DNA of 64,000 nt, taken from Corythoichthys intestinalis. Lineage: Eukaryota > Chordata > Actinopteri > Syngnathiformes > Syngnathidae. The position numbers and the translations under genes were made by a program. Position 1 is the first letter of the stretch, and the number at the start of each line of letters is the position of its first letter. Below the pieces are notes generated by a model. The model had not been told where the DNA came from and did no database searches. It saw nothing but the letters and a program-made list of their open reading frames with translations. Positions 23,484-34,643 of this stretch are shown one piece after another. The stretch is taken from contig NC_080410.1 in the NCBI RefSeq assembly GCF_030265065.1, forward strand, positions 49,768,398 to 49,832,397. The letters are read 5' to 3'.

Positions 23484-24123
23484 CTAAATTCACAGCATAT
23501 CGTTTAAGTCTATCTCAATTTTAGAAAGTACCAAGTGATCATTAGCAACATCTGTAGCTTCCCATTTACTTAACTTTGATGAGTTTAAGGCCCCTTTTTA
23601 AAATGTCAGTTTGTTGCCTAGCAAACATAATTACCAGTTGAAAATGGGTGCCATTTACATCTCCTTGTTAACTTCTAGCTTTTTTCCACTGGTGTCGCTA
23701 AAAATCAAAATGAACAGTTACCAAGTGTTTTAAGGCTCAAACTTTTGCTTTTACATGTATTTGTGAAATCTGATAAAACTTTAGTTCCTTGTCATTAACT
23801 TCATCCGGCATACCCATTGAAGTGAAATGCTTTCCCCACCCTAATGTGCCAATTCCATTATTATAACAGAGATCCATTACCATTTTATATGCAAACAGCA
23901 ATAACTTAAAATTCCTCAGCAGAGAAAAATCACACAAAACATACAATTTTTCTGAATGTCTTTAATGTTTAACTTCAGAGTCAATGAGCTCTAGGTAACA
24001 GGCTAGTGCCGTTTGGCCCAACATTTACACGGACGCATGTGCATTTATGAGCTGGCTAAACTGTCACCATAGAAGATAAAGACACATTGCTGCCCCCTCC
24101 TCCAAATCTTGTATTATTTTGAG
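23484..24123. other. Space between locus 2 and gene 3
   Basis: The first part (23520-23680) matches intron 1 of gene 1 next to exon 1 (ccatttacatctccttgtta), but the exon 1 that should follow is missing. The rest (23690-24100) is 3' flank of gene 3 and matches 39890-40160 next to gene 4. No other gene seen. Confidence 0.6.
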
Positions 24124-27100
24124 TCAGTACTTGAATTTCGTGACAAATGACGGGTACCCCGGTTGCCACGCACAAGAACCGTCAATTCCCTTGACGCAAG
24201 CGTAATTTCGGGTCTGGTTGTCATTGGACATCGGAGTTATAAAGTCTGTCCACCAGCATTGTGAGTAGCTAAAGCCACACGGGAGGGAGTAGCAGGGTGT
24301 GATCTAATGGTAAACCAAAGGGCAAAAATTAAAAACATGTCAGTATATCACCGGAAAGCTAGAACCTCAATATCACCATTGGGTCAGGGTTAATAACGAC
24401 CGTACCTTGCAATCACAGCCTCTTCCGTAATGCTGCAGGAGGTTCTTTTGAGTGTTGCTCAAGGTCTCCCACAACTGGGAGAATTGGCACGAGTTGATGT
24501 GCAGCGTGCCATCCAGAGGCGGTCCGGCTGGAAAGACAAGCGAGCAAGAAAATGGGGTTGGGGCACAGTGTTTTTTGGCTGCCCTTTTAATTTTCATCTT
24601 AGTTTTATGGACAATAATACCAAAGGCGGAGTTTGACTTTTGGGGCACGGGGGGCAGAACGTGTTGATGGCCCCGAAATGCAGTGTCAGCAATAAAATTA
24701 ACCTACAAGAATATAATTAGCGTGCCCCCCATTCTTTTGAGGGGAATTCTAAATCAGGCTGCTTAGGACAGCTATGATTTTCGCCAAGATAGTCATCCAT
24801 TGAATGTGGTACGGCCGCCGGTGGTGGCACTGTTGTACAATTAGCGTATTCAGTTCGGCAAATTCGCACACTGTTTTGGCAGTGCTCTCTTATGTTTCAT
24901 GGACCACATTTTCAATCCATGGTTCTTGCTCAGTAGTTGTCGCTTTTTAAAGCTTAGGATTGAAAAAATTACGTATATCCATTTTGCCTCTTCGGTCCTC
25001 TGGTGGTTTTGGCTAAGCAAAGCAAATGACCATCTAAGATCCTCGTCACATGATCTGTTCAAAAAATAATTTGGACCCATATTTTTTCCCTCAGTTCATT
25101 CATTTTTGTTTTATTGCTTTAAACTTTTATAAACAATATTGTTCCGGAAAAATTATTTCAAATCATAGATAGGAAGGTATTCCATGCAATGACACTTTTC
25201 GGCCACTGGGGTGGGGGGTGTTCAATCCCCCCTTAAACTACACGTATGGATAATACTTATGAGCATTGGTCATCTCAAAATGTGTCTTGTCTAGGCTTTG
25301 TTGATGAAAACTAATTTCGTCCAGTTTTAGTCGACATTTCCAAGCATTTCCAGCGATGACAGACAAGCATATATTGCAACGCCAGCTTTGTGATTATACA
25401 CACAACAGGAAAACAGTACATTGTCAATTAATCTACCCATTTGGACACCACAAACTAAGTAAAAAAAGTTGTCCTAGAGTTGAAGAGGACGCCTGCCGTT
25501 AGCATTAGCCTCATGCTAACGTGAACAAGAATGGTAAATGCTATGCCAACGCTACGGGTTACATTCAGTGTGTGATGATCACTCAAAGCAACGTTGCATA
25601 TTCTTTCTAGCGAAGAAAACAAATCTTACCGCATGTCTGTTTGCAAGCTTGCATGGAAACGACACACTGGTGCTGCTACGATGCAGGCTAACTACACATA
25701 AAGGTCACATTGTGAACATGTGACGGAAACTATGGCACATTTTTGTCTCGTTCTCGTCAGACGAAAGCTGACATTCGTCTTGGTATGTTTTCGTCTCCCA
25801 AAACATGTTTTTAACTCGTTATTGTCTGGTCATTAGTTTAAAAAAAAAAAAGTGTTCATTGACGAAATATTTTCATTGAGGAAAACACTGTTGGGACATA
25901 ATATGTCCTGGTTGAGCTTACTTCATGCTCGGTTTCTAGCGGGTTTTCTAAACTTCAAGGTTTCAAAGGTGCAACTAAAATTCAATTTTATACAAGTAAT
26001 CCCTGGGTTACGAACGAGTTCCGTTCCTACTCTGTCGACGTAATCTGAATGTTGTACAAATTGGAATTCAGCCTTTACAAATTCAAATAACTATACAAAT
26101 CCATAAGTATTGCATTTTGTTTAATGGTGGAGGATACAATGCCCTCTGGTGGCAGCGTTGGGTCTGGCTGATCTGTCTTTCAATAATGCCTGGGTACAGG
26201 AGCACTCTGACATGGATAAAGGATAGCTAGCTGAGCTACGTGTGAGCAATTTACAATGAGAATTGTAAATACATTAGCATTCGTAGCATTTAAGCTAGTG
26301 GACTTTTGTGAAGCAAATGAGGCTAATTTATTCTACTAAATTTACAAATTGATCAGACTAGATGGACGTTTGAACAATCGTTTTGTGTTGAGGGTTTACG
26401 GTAATTGTTAAAATGTTTGTCGTTTTGAACAGATATATACATATGTGATTTACAGCTTTACAAATTGTAAAAATCAAAGTAAAAAGCTTCAAAAAGCACA
26501 ATTGTTTGCCGTCTGTGTAGCTGAACAATTTCACGTTTAGTGGGGACAGAATATGTTAATGAAGTTAAAAAAAAAAAAAAGATACTATGGGGTACAATTA
26601 GGTACCGTTTGTGCGACAAAAAATATAAAATAAAAAAAATGTGGAGACAAAATGGCGGACGAGACTAAGTACAGTACATCGTAACCTGGGGGCTACCTGT
26701 ACTGCAAAAAGAAAATGAAAGGCAACAGGAGTAAATACTTGAAAATTTTTATACTCATGATTAGATACTCCTTGTCCTTGATCAGATTGACACCACAAAA
26801 TACAGCGCTGGATACAGTGGAGATGGCATGGATGTGGGTTCCAGGACCTTTAAAGGTCTGGGAAAACAAACAAGATCGGTTCGGCTTGAATTTTCATACA
26901 TGCAAATACATACTTTCATAAAACTTTTACCTTGGTCACTTTGATTTCATACTTGACAGGTTGGTTGAATTCATCACCTATCAGGTTGTTTTCAACTTCC
27001 TTATTGAGAACCTTTGCAGTGATGACTAAAAATACAGGAAAGTTTGTTTTTTTTTTAATTCCATCTGTTAGGCAAATTCACATGCGCATATTTGAAGTTA

Positions 27101-27565
27101 AATACTACAAAGTACTAATTAGTCATGAGCAACACCTGTCACTCCCTACCTATACATTTCAGTTTGCCAGATTTTATTTTAAAAGTCAAGATTACAATTA
27201 AGTCCTTTAAACATCATTTTGTCACGTAGTAAAGTGGACATCAAGATGAAAAGTCAAAATCTGAGTTCCTCCACATCTTCTAATCAACATGACTGCTTCA
27301 CACAAAAACATCTCAGGAATAGAAAAATTTGATGACACATTTGAAAAGTCACAAAACGCTAAAGCATTTGCTATTGTGTGCATCTTCTGAACTCGCTGAG
27401 GAGTGAATTGGTTCAATTACAACTTAAAAGGTTCAACATACCAACAGCCGATTGGCAAAATGCCTCCTGCGGGTGCAATGGAAAACATAAGCAAGCTTGT
27501 GCTCCTTGCCCCCAAAAGCACAGAAGCATCAGGGGCAGAACCAGGTTCTTCAACAGCCAACTCAT
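24124..27565 (-). CDS. TIMP gene 3: metalloproteinase inhibitor, five exons
   Basis: Coding exons on the minus strand: 27442-27565, 26931-27025, 26755-26857, 24406-24527 and 24124-24303, giving 207 codons. The start MSWLLKNLVLPLMLLCFW begins a clear signal peptide ending GAQA before Cys1. The mature protein starts CLCFPLHPQEAFC and carries VVITAK after the exon 1-2 junction. Exon 3 gives FKGPGTHIHAIST and VFCGV; exon 4 PPLDGTLHINSCQF and GCDCK; exon 5 ITPCYSLPCG, CWWTDF, YACVK and GSCVWQPGYP. All 12 cysteines and all intron phases are kept. Leu at position 2 is unusual for TIMPs, where Thr or Ser is normal. Exon 2 is longer by five codons than in gene 1. It is the close tandem sister of gene 4. 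Confidence 0.92.
24621..25248. mobile_element. hAT-type insertion in intron 3 of TIMP gene 3
   Basis: Flanked by near-identical 8-mers AATAATAC (24613-24620) and GATAATAC (25249-25256). Gene 4 has the uninterrupted GATAATAC at about 43301. Ends share the spaced pattern caaaggcggagttt and, inward from the right, catacgtgtagttt. Related sequence, including cacttttcggccac and the ggttcttgctcagtag region, recurs at about 37185-38125. Confidence 0.6.
25990..26700. mobile_element. MITE with GGTTACGA inverted ends in gene 3 intron 3
   Basis: Left end acaagtaatccctgggttac and right end, inward, acaggtagcccccaggttac. A family of this kind with gtagtccccggtttacgaat also occurs at about 48330. Interior contains cagactagatggacgtttg, which gene 4 shares at about 45557. 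No coding frame. Confidence 0.5.
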
Positions 27566-27668
27566 TTTTAGTTGTGCAGTGTGACAAAGGCCAAAATGCA
27601 AGACGTAGCTGTGCTGAGCTATGTACTGCTTTGCCAAATGCGCTTGGTTAATTGGTGTCACAAGGGCC

Positions 27669-27703
27669 TTTTTATAAATTAGCTGCACAGTCAGCCCGCC
27701 CCC
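27669..27703 (-). promoter_or_regulatory. Core promoter of TIMP gene 3: TATA and GC boxes
   Basis: On the minus strand TATAAAAAGG lies about 105 bases before the start codon, preceded by a GC box (gggggcggg) and a gtgacatc-type CRE-like site. The arrangement is the same at gene 4. Confidence 0.65.
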
Positions 27704-28262
27704 AAGTGACATCAGTATTAACTCTTTTCACCTTGCATGTGGCCTTGGACTACCTCCGTGAAGTTGGCCCCCCATCACACGCAAATTTATAGAAAAAGGA
27801 TATCAATCGTTTGTGCTGTAAAGTATCATTTGTGCTGCTATCGTTTTTAACCCTTAGATGCATCTATTCATATTCCAGGTATTCCTCAAGAAACATGTTT
27901 TTGATATAATGCCATTCAAATTTTTGATGACCTTTCCTATACATTTGAAGAAATTGTCATTTTTCTATTACTACCCTAAGCTTCCACAAGTGGGTCAAAA
28001 ATGACCCACATGCATTTTCTATGGAATCCAATGGGAATCTTTCATTCTCATCAACTTTGGCTGTCAGGAATAAATTTACCGTGGACCACACAGACTAGGT
28101 ATGTAAAAAGTGACATCCCTTAAGAAGATTATTTCAAATAGAAAGAGCTGATACGTGTACAGTAAGTATTTTGTTCATATAGTATTTTGTGTGTGCGTCT
28201 TTCATGACTCTTTATTATTTTTTATCCACAAATTAACCTACTTCATAACTAGCTAGCTAACT

Positions 28263-28806
28263 AAGGCTAGGTTCATACCGCGGGTCCTAATGCACAATTC
28301 CGATTTTTTGTCATATCTGTTCAGACTGCCTTTGTCCATTAAGCCTGTTCAAGTATTATGCATGCGCTCTAATTCGCAGTCTGAGATGTGCTGAGCAAAC
28401 TGGCCTGCATGCGCAGGACCAATGGAGCAGAGAGAAAACAGAGCATTGACAGGCTTATTCTTAACCCTTTTTTTTTTTTTTCTGACTGTTGTCAAGCCCG
28501 CTCCTTCCCCAAAAGCCGCGTTCAAGCGAAGCGCTAACACTAATGCACAGCTGCACCGCTACCGTAGCACCCTGTCTCTCTCACACTTTGCTGATGTTAA
28601 ATGCTACATGAATTCATATTTGGGGGACTTGACAGTTCGGACCGCAGCCACATTCTGGAAAAATGTGGCCCGGAGGGGATTTTAACCAAATACGAAAGTG
28701 ACCTGGATCGCATTTGAAAATGGTCCACTTTTATGCGACTTTCCCGTTCAGTCGAGTCGAAAAATATCAGATTCGTGCATTTAGACCTGCGGTATAAACC
28801 TAGCCT
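28263..28806. mobile_element. Non-autonomous Harbinger-like element
   Basis: Inverted ends ggctaggttcataccgcgg and its near complement (ccgcaggtctaa then ctagcc on the right), flanked by TAA on both sides. A three-base TAA duplication and GGC ends suit PIF/Harbinger. A T run lies at about 28468-28481; no transposase. Confidence 0.55.
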
Positions 28807-29605
28807 AAGTTAGCTAACATTCCTGTACATATTGCGTGCGTGTGTATATATTTATACAGCTACATATTGATCTATTGAAAACATTACTCTTACGTTTCCT
28901 TATCCAAAATGTCATAGCTGCTAGATTTACTGCTGAAATGGTCCTACAGATGTTGGATGATGGAGAGGCAGTGACTGGGTTGGACTCAAGAGTCTGAAAT
29001 TTCTGATGATGAGGACCCAGACTATTGTCCAGGTGATAGTGGCAGTTGTCCACCCAGAAATCCAACTGAACATGATCAATCTGACTCATAAGATTCCACT
29101 TATGTGTCCTCTGAAGAAGAAAGTGTCCAAATCATAGCCAACAGAATGAGTTGGTAGGGCTCTTACTAGAGAGAATGACCTCCCACCCAGGAAAGAAAAC
29201 AGAGCCACAATATCCTCAGAAATCGGTCAGTGCCTCCACAAGGGCTTAGCACCGCTGTCTCACCAAAAAGATGCATGGGAGCTCTTCATAATTGATGATA
29301 AAATACAAGGAAGGATAAAGTCTATTGCTGTTCTTTTTTTTTTTTTTTTTTTAATGTTAATTGAATCATATATTTCAAGCATGAACTAATTCTTGTGTGG
29401 CCCTAAATATCATACTAATTAATATACAAGTGCTTATTCTTCACCAAATGGCATAAAAACACATTGGTTCTTATATGGGTCATTTTTGACTAGTGTTGCA
29501 TCGATACCATTTTTTGGGCCCGATACCGATACAGATACCTGGCTGTGCAGTATCGGCCGATACCGATACCATTCCGATACCCCTCTGTTTGCAAAAAAAA
29601 AACAA

Positions 29606-29608
29606 AAA

Positions 29609-29656
<48 letters not shown>

Positions 29657-29675
29657 GTATATTAATATATATATG

Positions 29676-29706
<31 letters not shown>

Positions 29707-29805
29707 ATATATATATATGTGTGTGTGTGTGTATATACATATATATATTTATACATATATATGTGTGGGTGTGGGTGTGCGTGTGCGTGTGTGTGTGTGT
29801 ACGCA
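29606..29805. repeat. AT/GT microsatellite
   Basis: Alternating (at)n and (gt)n tracts. Several open frames over this tract on both strands are products of the repeat. Confidence 0.95.
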
Positions 29806-30268
29806 TAAGGGATGCAACGATACAGTTAAGTCACGGTTGGGTATGATTTTCGATACAATTCAATACATTTAATGCTCTGAAACAGAAAATACAACTGTTT
29901 TTTTTTTCCTTTCTTTTTTGCTAACATGCAAAAATAACAGTGCCATCATATAAACAAGCATTTTAGTGCATAATATTTATGTGCTTACTTCTTACTGATC
30001 TGAAGAAATTTTGTATATACTGTAAGTGCTGAGAACAATCTTTACTGTTTGTAAAGTGGGGCACACTGTTGATTGCTGCAGCTGTCTTAGCAGCTATATT
30101 TACCATCCAAGCAAAACATCCTATTTGTGGTCCGAGTCCATCTGTAACATGTGCTGAATCAACAGTATTTGCAGCATTATCTATAGTCACTGGTATGGAG
30201 TGATTTGGCCTGCTTAACTTCCATTCAGTCATGGCGGTTTCTAATTCATCAATGTAGTATATGGACTA

Positions 30269-31625
30269 TGGAGTCACAGGAGTGCCAAAATTAAAAATAA
30301 ATAAATAAATGAATGAATAAATAAATATAAAGAGAAATAAATTAAGAAAAAAATAGGAAAATACATTAACGAATAAATAAATATAAAGAGAAATAAATAT
30401 ATAAATAAATAAAAATATAACGGTATACTTTGTCATTGACATTTACTTTTGGTCATTAACAACCACAAACGGAAAAAACAATGACAATATTTTTATTGAC
30501 TTTTACTTTCTGTCATTGAACACCACGAACGGAAAAAACAATGACAATTGTATTTTTTGCCTTTGCCTTTTCTGTTTGGCTTTCACATTGTCATTGTCAT
30601 TTGTCGATCGCCTTTCATCTTTGGGAATATAAATGGCAAATGCACAGAGAAACGGTCTGTCAATCAAATGACGTTGGGAGGGGCTTTCCAACCAGGAATA
30701 GTAGTCGATAACTGATTATTCCTGGTTTAACTTTCTGCACATGCGCCGTACGGCTACCGAAGTGTGACCGTGGCTGTTTTGTGTGACTGCACTATGCCAC
30801 TTCCTCCAATGTCATCATGATAATAAACGCGAAGATTCGGACATAGAAAATAATTATTCTTTGAATGGTCTGGCATGTGTGTCGAATAATATATTTTATA
30901 AAATATTTTTTTTACCGGTCTAGAAAAATGTATTTCTATTGTTGAATCTATCACGTAAAAAGTATCGCTTTGGAACCTCAACGGGGTCTGTTGGCTGCTG
31001 CGTTTCTGTTGGCAGTGGCATTAAATTTGTCTTGGTGGCGGCGGCTTTAAATGTGATTGTCTTGGTGACGGGGTAGTTGGCTGAGGCGACCCATCCAGCC
31101 TGTCAGCTGTTTCTCTTAACAATTGTGAAATTGACTTTCCTTCCATATCCATAAAAACCGCACGTGTAACTCGATAACCGACGTCACTTTCCTTCGGGTA
31201 AACTAGGAATAATCAGTTATCGACTACTATTCCTGGTTGGAAAGCCACGCCCAACGTCATTTGATTGACAGACCGTTTTTCTGCGCATTTGCCATTTACA
31301 TTCCCGAAGAGGAAAGGCGATCGACAAATGACAATGACAATGTGAAAGCCAAACAAAAGGCAAAGGCAAAAAATACAATTGTCATTGTTTTTTCCGTTTG
31401 TGGTGTTCAATGACAGAAAGTAAAAGTCAATGAAAATATTGTCATTGTTTTTTCCGTTTGTGCTTGTTAATGACCAAAAGTAAATGTCAATGACAAAGTA
31501 TACCGTTATATTTTTATTTATTTATATATTTATTTATATTTATTTATTCGTTCATTTATTTCCCTATTCAGTTATTTATTGATTTATTTATTTATTTCTC
31601 TTTATATTTATTTGTTCATTCATTT

Positions 31626-31656
<31 letters not shown>

Positions 31657-31681
31657 ATTTTGGCACTCCTGTGACTCCATA
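30269..31681. mobile_element. Long palindromic (foldback) element with ATTT-rich arms
   Basis: Left arm about 30269-30735 and right arm about 31205-31681 are inverted copies (ends tggagtcacaggagtgcc and its complement). ATGGACTA flanks both sides (30261-30268 and 31682-31689). Arms contain (AAAT)n/(ATTT)n tracts, duplicated cggaaaaaacaatgacaat motifs and gtcgataactgattattcct. The central 470 bases show no recognised gene. It is the innermost layer of a three-element nest. Confidence 0.8.
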
Positions 31682-32434
31682 ATGGACTACGCGTCGCTCT
31701 GGGCTCACGCAGCTAATGGCATGGGATCTAAAGTAGCACATCTAGGTTGCTATTTGATGATATCTAGTATGTGCGCGCGAGAGTTGGCATGAGATCGGAC
31801 ATAGACATCTAGGTTGCTATCTGATGATATCTAGTGTGCGCGCTGTGCCGCTTGAGTGTTTTCTGGCCACAGAAGTCACTTCTGCGCATTACTGCACAAC
31901 ACCAGCATAATATGACAATCGATTTTCATAAACAGGACGAGTTTGAAGTACGGCGCTCTTAATTTGCTACTCATTGTTCATCATGAAACTATGAGTTTGC
32001 TTAGTCTCACGGTCTTAACCTTTCTGATCCCATCGGCGCTACTACAGCAAGCGTTAGCTTAAGCATGCTAATCGTTTGTGAATGCCGTTTTAAAAAAGCA
32101 GCGTAACATCGCGGATATGCGTTGTAGTGAACATCCTTAATATTGAAGACGAAGGTGTTATTTTCGTTTGATAATATCGAGACAAAGACATACAGATGTC
32201 ATGCATCGGGATTTGGGAAGTTGACTCACGTGGGGAGGACAGTTCATTTGCGCTAAAGTGATGCCAGTAGATGGTATCGGCGCCCGGAATGTTGGTACTC
32301 GTCGATACCGATACCACCAATTCGGGCCGGATCGGCGCCCCCTGCCAATACTGGTATCGGTATCGGTGCAACTTTATTTTTGACCCACTTATGGAAGAGT
32401 GTAGGGTCCAGTAACTTGTGCATCTAAAGGTTAA

Positions 32435-32680
32435 GATATTTACAATTCTTTCATAGGTCAGTCTGAGGTCAACCAGTCCCCCATTTTGATTAAAAATGGT
32501 GTCAATAGTTGATGCTTCCTTTTTGCTGTGAAAGGTTTCGTTTGTGCTGCTATAACAGTTTTGTTAATCTTACTTTAAAAAAGGTAATTAATTACAGTTA
32601 CAAATTACTTCTCCCAAAAAGTAATTGCGTTAGTAACTCAGTTACCTGAATGTAAAAGTAATTAATTCCTTGGCAAAGTA
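32435..32680. other. Gene 3 upstream remnant and a short repeat
   Basis: 32435-32570 matches 48034-48150 upstream of gene 4 (ggtcaaccagtcccccattt), so it is duplicated 5' flank. From about 32582 an AT-rich repeat with gtaattgcgttagtaactc begins and is interrupted by a Tc1 element. Confidence 0.6.
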
Positions 32681-34305
32681 CAGTGCCTTGCAAAAGTATT
32701 CGGCCCCCTTGAATCTTGCAACCTTTCGCCACATTTCAGGCTTCAAACATAAAGATATTTAATTTTTTTGTCAAGAATCAACAACAAGTGGGACACAATC
32801 GTGAAGTGGAACAACATTTATTGGATAATTTAAACTTTTTTAACAAATAAAAAACTGAAAAGTGGGGCGTGCAATATTATTTAGCCCCTTTACTTTCAGT
32901 GCAGCAAACTCACTCCAGAAGTTCAGTGAGGATCTCTGAATGTTCCAATGTTGTCCTAAATGACCGATGATGATAAATAGAATTTACCTATGTGTAATCA
33001 AGTCTCCATATGAATGCACCTGATCTGTGATAGTCTCAGGGTTCTATTTAAAGTGCAGAGAGCATTATGAAAACCAAGGAACACACCAGGCAGGTCCGAG
33101 ATACTGTTGTGGAGAAGTTTAAAGCCGGATTTGGATACAAAAAGATTTCCCAAGCTTTAAACATCTCAAGGAGCACTGTGCAAGCCATCATATTGAAATG
33201 GAAGGAGCATCAGACCACTGCAAATCTACCAAGACCCGGCCGTCCTTCCAAACTTTCTTCTCAAACAAGGAGAAAACTGATCAGAGATGCAGCCAAGAGG
33301 CCCGTGATCACTCTGGATGAACTGCAGAGATCTACAGCTGAGGTGGGAGAGTCTGTCCATAGGAAAACAATCATTCGTACACTGCACAAATCTGGCCTTT
33401 ATGGAAGAGTGGCAAGAAGAAAGCCATTTCTCAAAGATATCCATAAAAAGTCTCGTTTAAAGTTTGCCACAAGCCACCTGGGAGACACACCAAACATGTG
33501 GAAGAAGGTGCTCTGGTCAGATGAAACCAAAATTGAACTTTTTGGCCACAATGCAAAACGATATGTTTGGCGTAAAAGCAACACAGCTCATCACCTTGAA
33601 CACACCATCCCCACTGTCAAACATGGTGGTGGCAGCATCATGGTTTGGGCCTGCTTTTCTTCAGCAGGGACAGGGAAGATGGTTAAAATTGACGGGAAGA
33701 TGGATGCAGCCAAATACAGGAACATTCTGGAAGAAAACCTGTTGGTATCTGCACAAGACCTGAGACTGGGACGGAGATTTATCTTCCAACAGGACAATGA
33801 TCCAAAACATAAAGCCAAATCGACAATGGAATGGTTAAAAAATAAACGTATCCAGGTGTTAGAATGGCCAAGTCAAAGTCCAGACCTGAATCCAATCGAG
33901 AATCTGTGGAAAGAGCTGAAGACTGCTGTTCACAAACACTCTCCATCCAACCTCACTGAGCTCGAGCTGTTTTGCAAGGAAGAATGGGCAAGAATGTCAG
34001 TCTCTCGATGTGCAAAACTGATAGAAACATAACCCAAGCGACTTGCAGCTGTAATTGGAGCAAAAGGTGTCGCTACAAAGTATTAACGCAAGGGGGCCGA
34101 ATAATATTGCACGCCCCACTTTTCAGTTTTTTATTTGTTAAAAAAGTTTAAATGATCCAATAAATTTTGTTCCACTTCACGATTGTGTCCCACTTGTTGT
34201 TGATTCTTGACAAAAAATTAAAATTTTATATCTTTATGTTTGAAGCCTGAAATGTGGCGAAAGGCTGCAAGGTTCAAGGGGGCCGAATACTTTTGCAAGG
34301 CACTG
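32681..34305 (+). mobile_element. Tc1-like element A, nearly coding-complete
   Basis: 1625 bp, flanked by TA. Ends cagtgccttgcaaaagtatt and its complement, followed by subterminal repeats. The transposase gene spans 33067-34032. A second copy lies at 49190-50784 in the opposite orientation. The two are very similar, which suggests recent activity of this family. Confidence 0.92.
33067..34032 (+). CDS. Tc1-like transposase (element A)
   Basis: 321-codon frame. N-terminal paired-like helix-turn-helix region (GFGYKKISQALNISRSTVQ) then PGRPSKLS, a GRPR-like linker, and a second DNA-binding part (RKTIIRTLHKSGLYGR). Catalytic triad as in DD34E enzymes: D in [12 protein letters not shown] in QQDNDPKHKAKS and E in [11 protein letters not shown]. 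It cuts and reinserts the element at TA sites. The frame ends at a TAA where the sister copy has TAT (Tyr); 17 more codons (PKRLAAVIGAKG to TKY) follow in frame before the normal stop, so the protein is about 18 residues short of 339. Whether the shortened protein works is unknown. Confidence 0.9.
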   Translation: MKTKEHTRQVRDTVVEKFKAGFGYKKISQALNISRSTVQAIILKWKEHQTTANLPRPGRPSKLSSQTRRKLIRDAAKRPVITLDELQRSTAEVGESVHRKTIIRTLHKSGLYGRVARRKPFLKDIHKKSRLKFATSHLGDTPNMWKKVLWSDETKIELFGHNAKRYVWRKSNTAHHLEHTIPTVKHGGGSIMVWACFSSAGTGKMVKIDGKMDAAKYRNILEENLLVSAQDLRLGRRFIFQQDNDPKHKAKSTMEWLKNKRIQVLEWPSQSPDLNPIENLWKELKTAVHKHSPSNLTELELFCKEEWARMSVSRCAKLIET

Positions 34306-34643
34306 TAACTAGATATAATTTTCATGTTTTTTTTTCTCCCCCCCAAAAAAAAAAAACATGTTCTGAATCAACCGTTAAAGTTGTTGAAATTGTGTTATTG
34401 CATTAGTTCCCTTCTGTCTACTTTCGACGTGTAAATTTTAAAACTGTTTCATCATTTAAAGATAGATTTCAGTCAAGATTTTGCCGATTAAGGAGCATTT
34501 TAGATAAAAGCGTTACTTAGCTTCGCCAGGAAGGTTCTTTACAACAGAGCCTTCCTGAGAGGTCTACTGCTTTAAGATGGCGGCTGTTTACTAACGCATC
34601 TAGTTCAATATACACTCACCGGCCACTTTATTAGGTACACCAT

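Larger units (their letters stand above)
29491..32376 (-). mobile_element. hAT element with transposase remnant inside the piggyBac-like element
   Basis: Exact 8-base duplication TTTTTGAC at 29483-29490 and 32377-32384. Inverted ends tagtgttgcatcgatacc and, inward from the right, taaagttgcaccgatacc. The minus-strand frame at 29963-30232 (IPVTIDNAANTVDSA, CFAWMVNIAAKTA) resembles the RNase H-fold core of ZBED/hAT transposases. The rest of the gene is gone. A long palindrome is inserted in it. Confidence 0.8.
27851..32430 (+). mobile_element. piggyBac-like element holding nested insertions
   Basis: Flanked by TTAA at 27847-27850 and 32431-32434. Inverted ends are cccttagatgca and, inward from the right, cctttagatgca. 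Plus-strand remnants of a piggyBac-type transposase N-terminus lie at about 28920-29130: ARFTAEMVLQMLDDGE, then in another frame ISDDEDPDYCPGDSG, an acidic stretch typical of this family. The catalytic region is missing. A 546-base element (28263-28808) and a 2.9 kb hAT element (29491-32376) are inserted in it. The matching upstream region of gene 4 has the TTAA unoccupied (tcgtttttaagaaat at about 47021). Confidence 0.8.

Noticed and set aside
22589-24123. Exon 1 for TIMP locus 2
   Set aside because: The intron sequence next to the expected exon is present at about 23580-23680, but no C-x-C-x-P-x-H-P-Q coding sequence follows.
29480-29846. Open frames over the AT/GT tract
   Set aside because: The translations are simple Tyr/Ile/Cys/Val or His/Thr repeats produced by the microsatellite.
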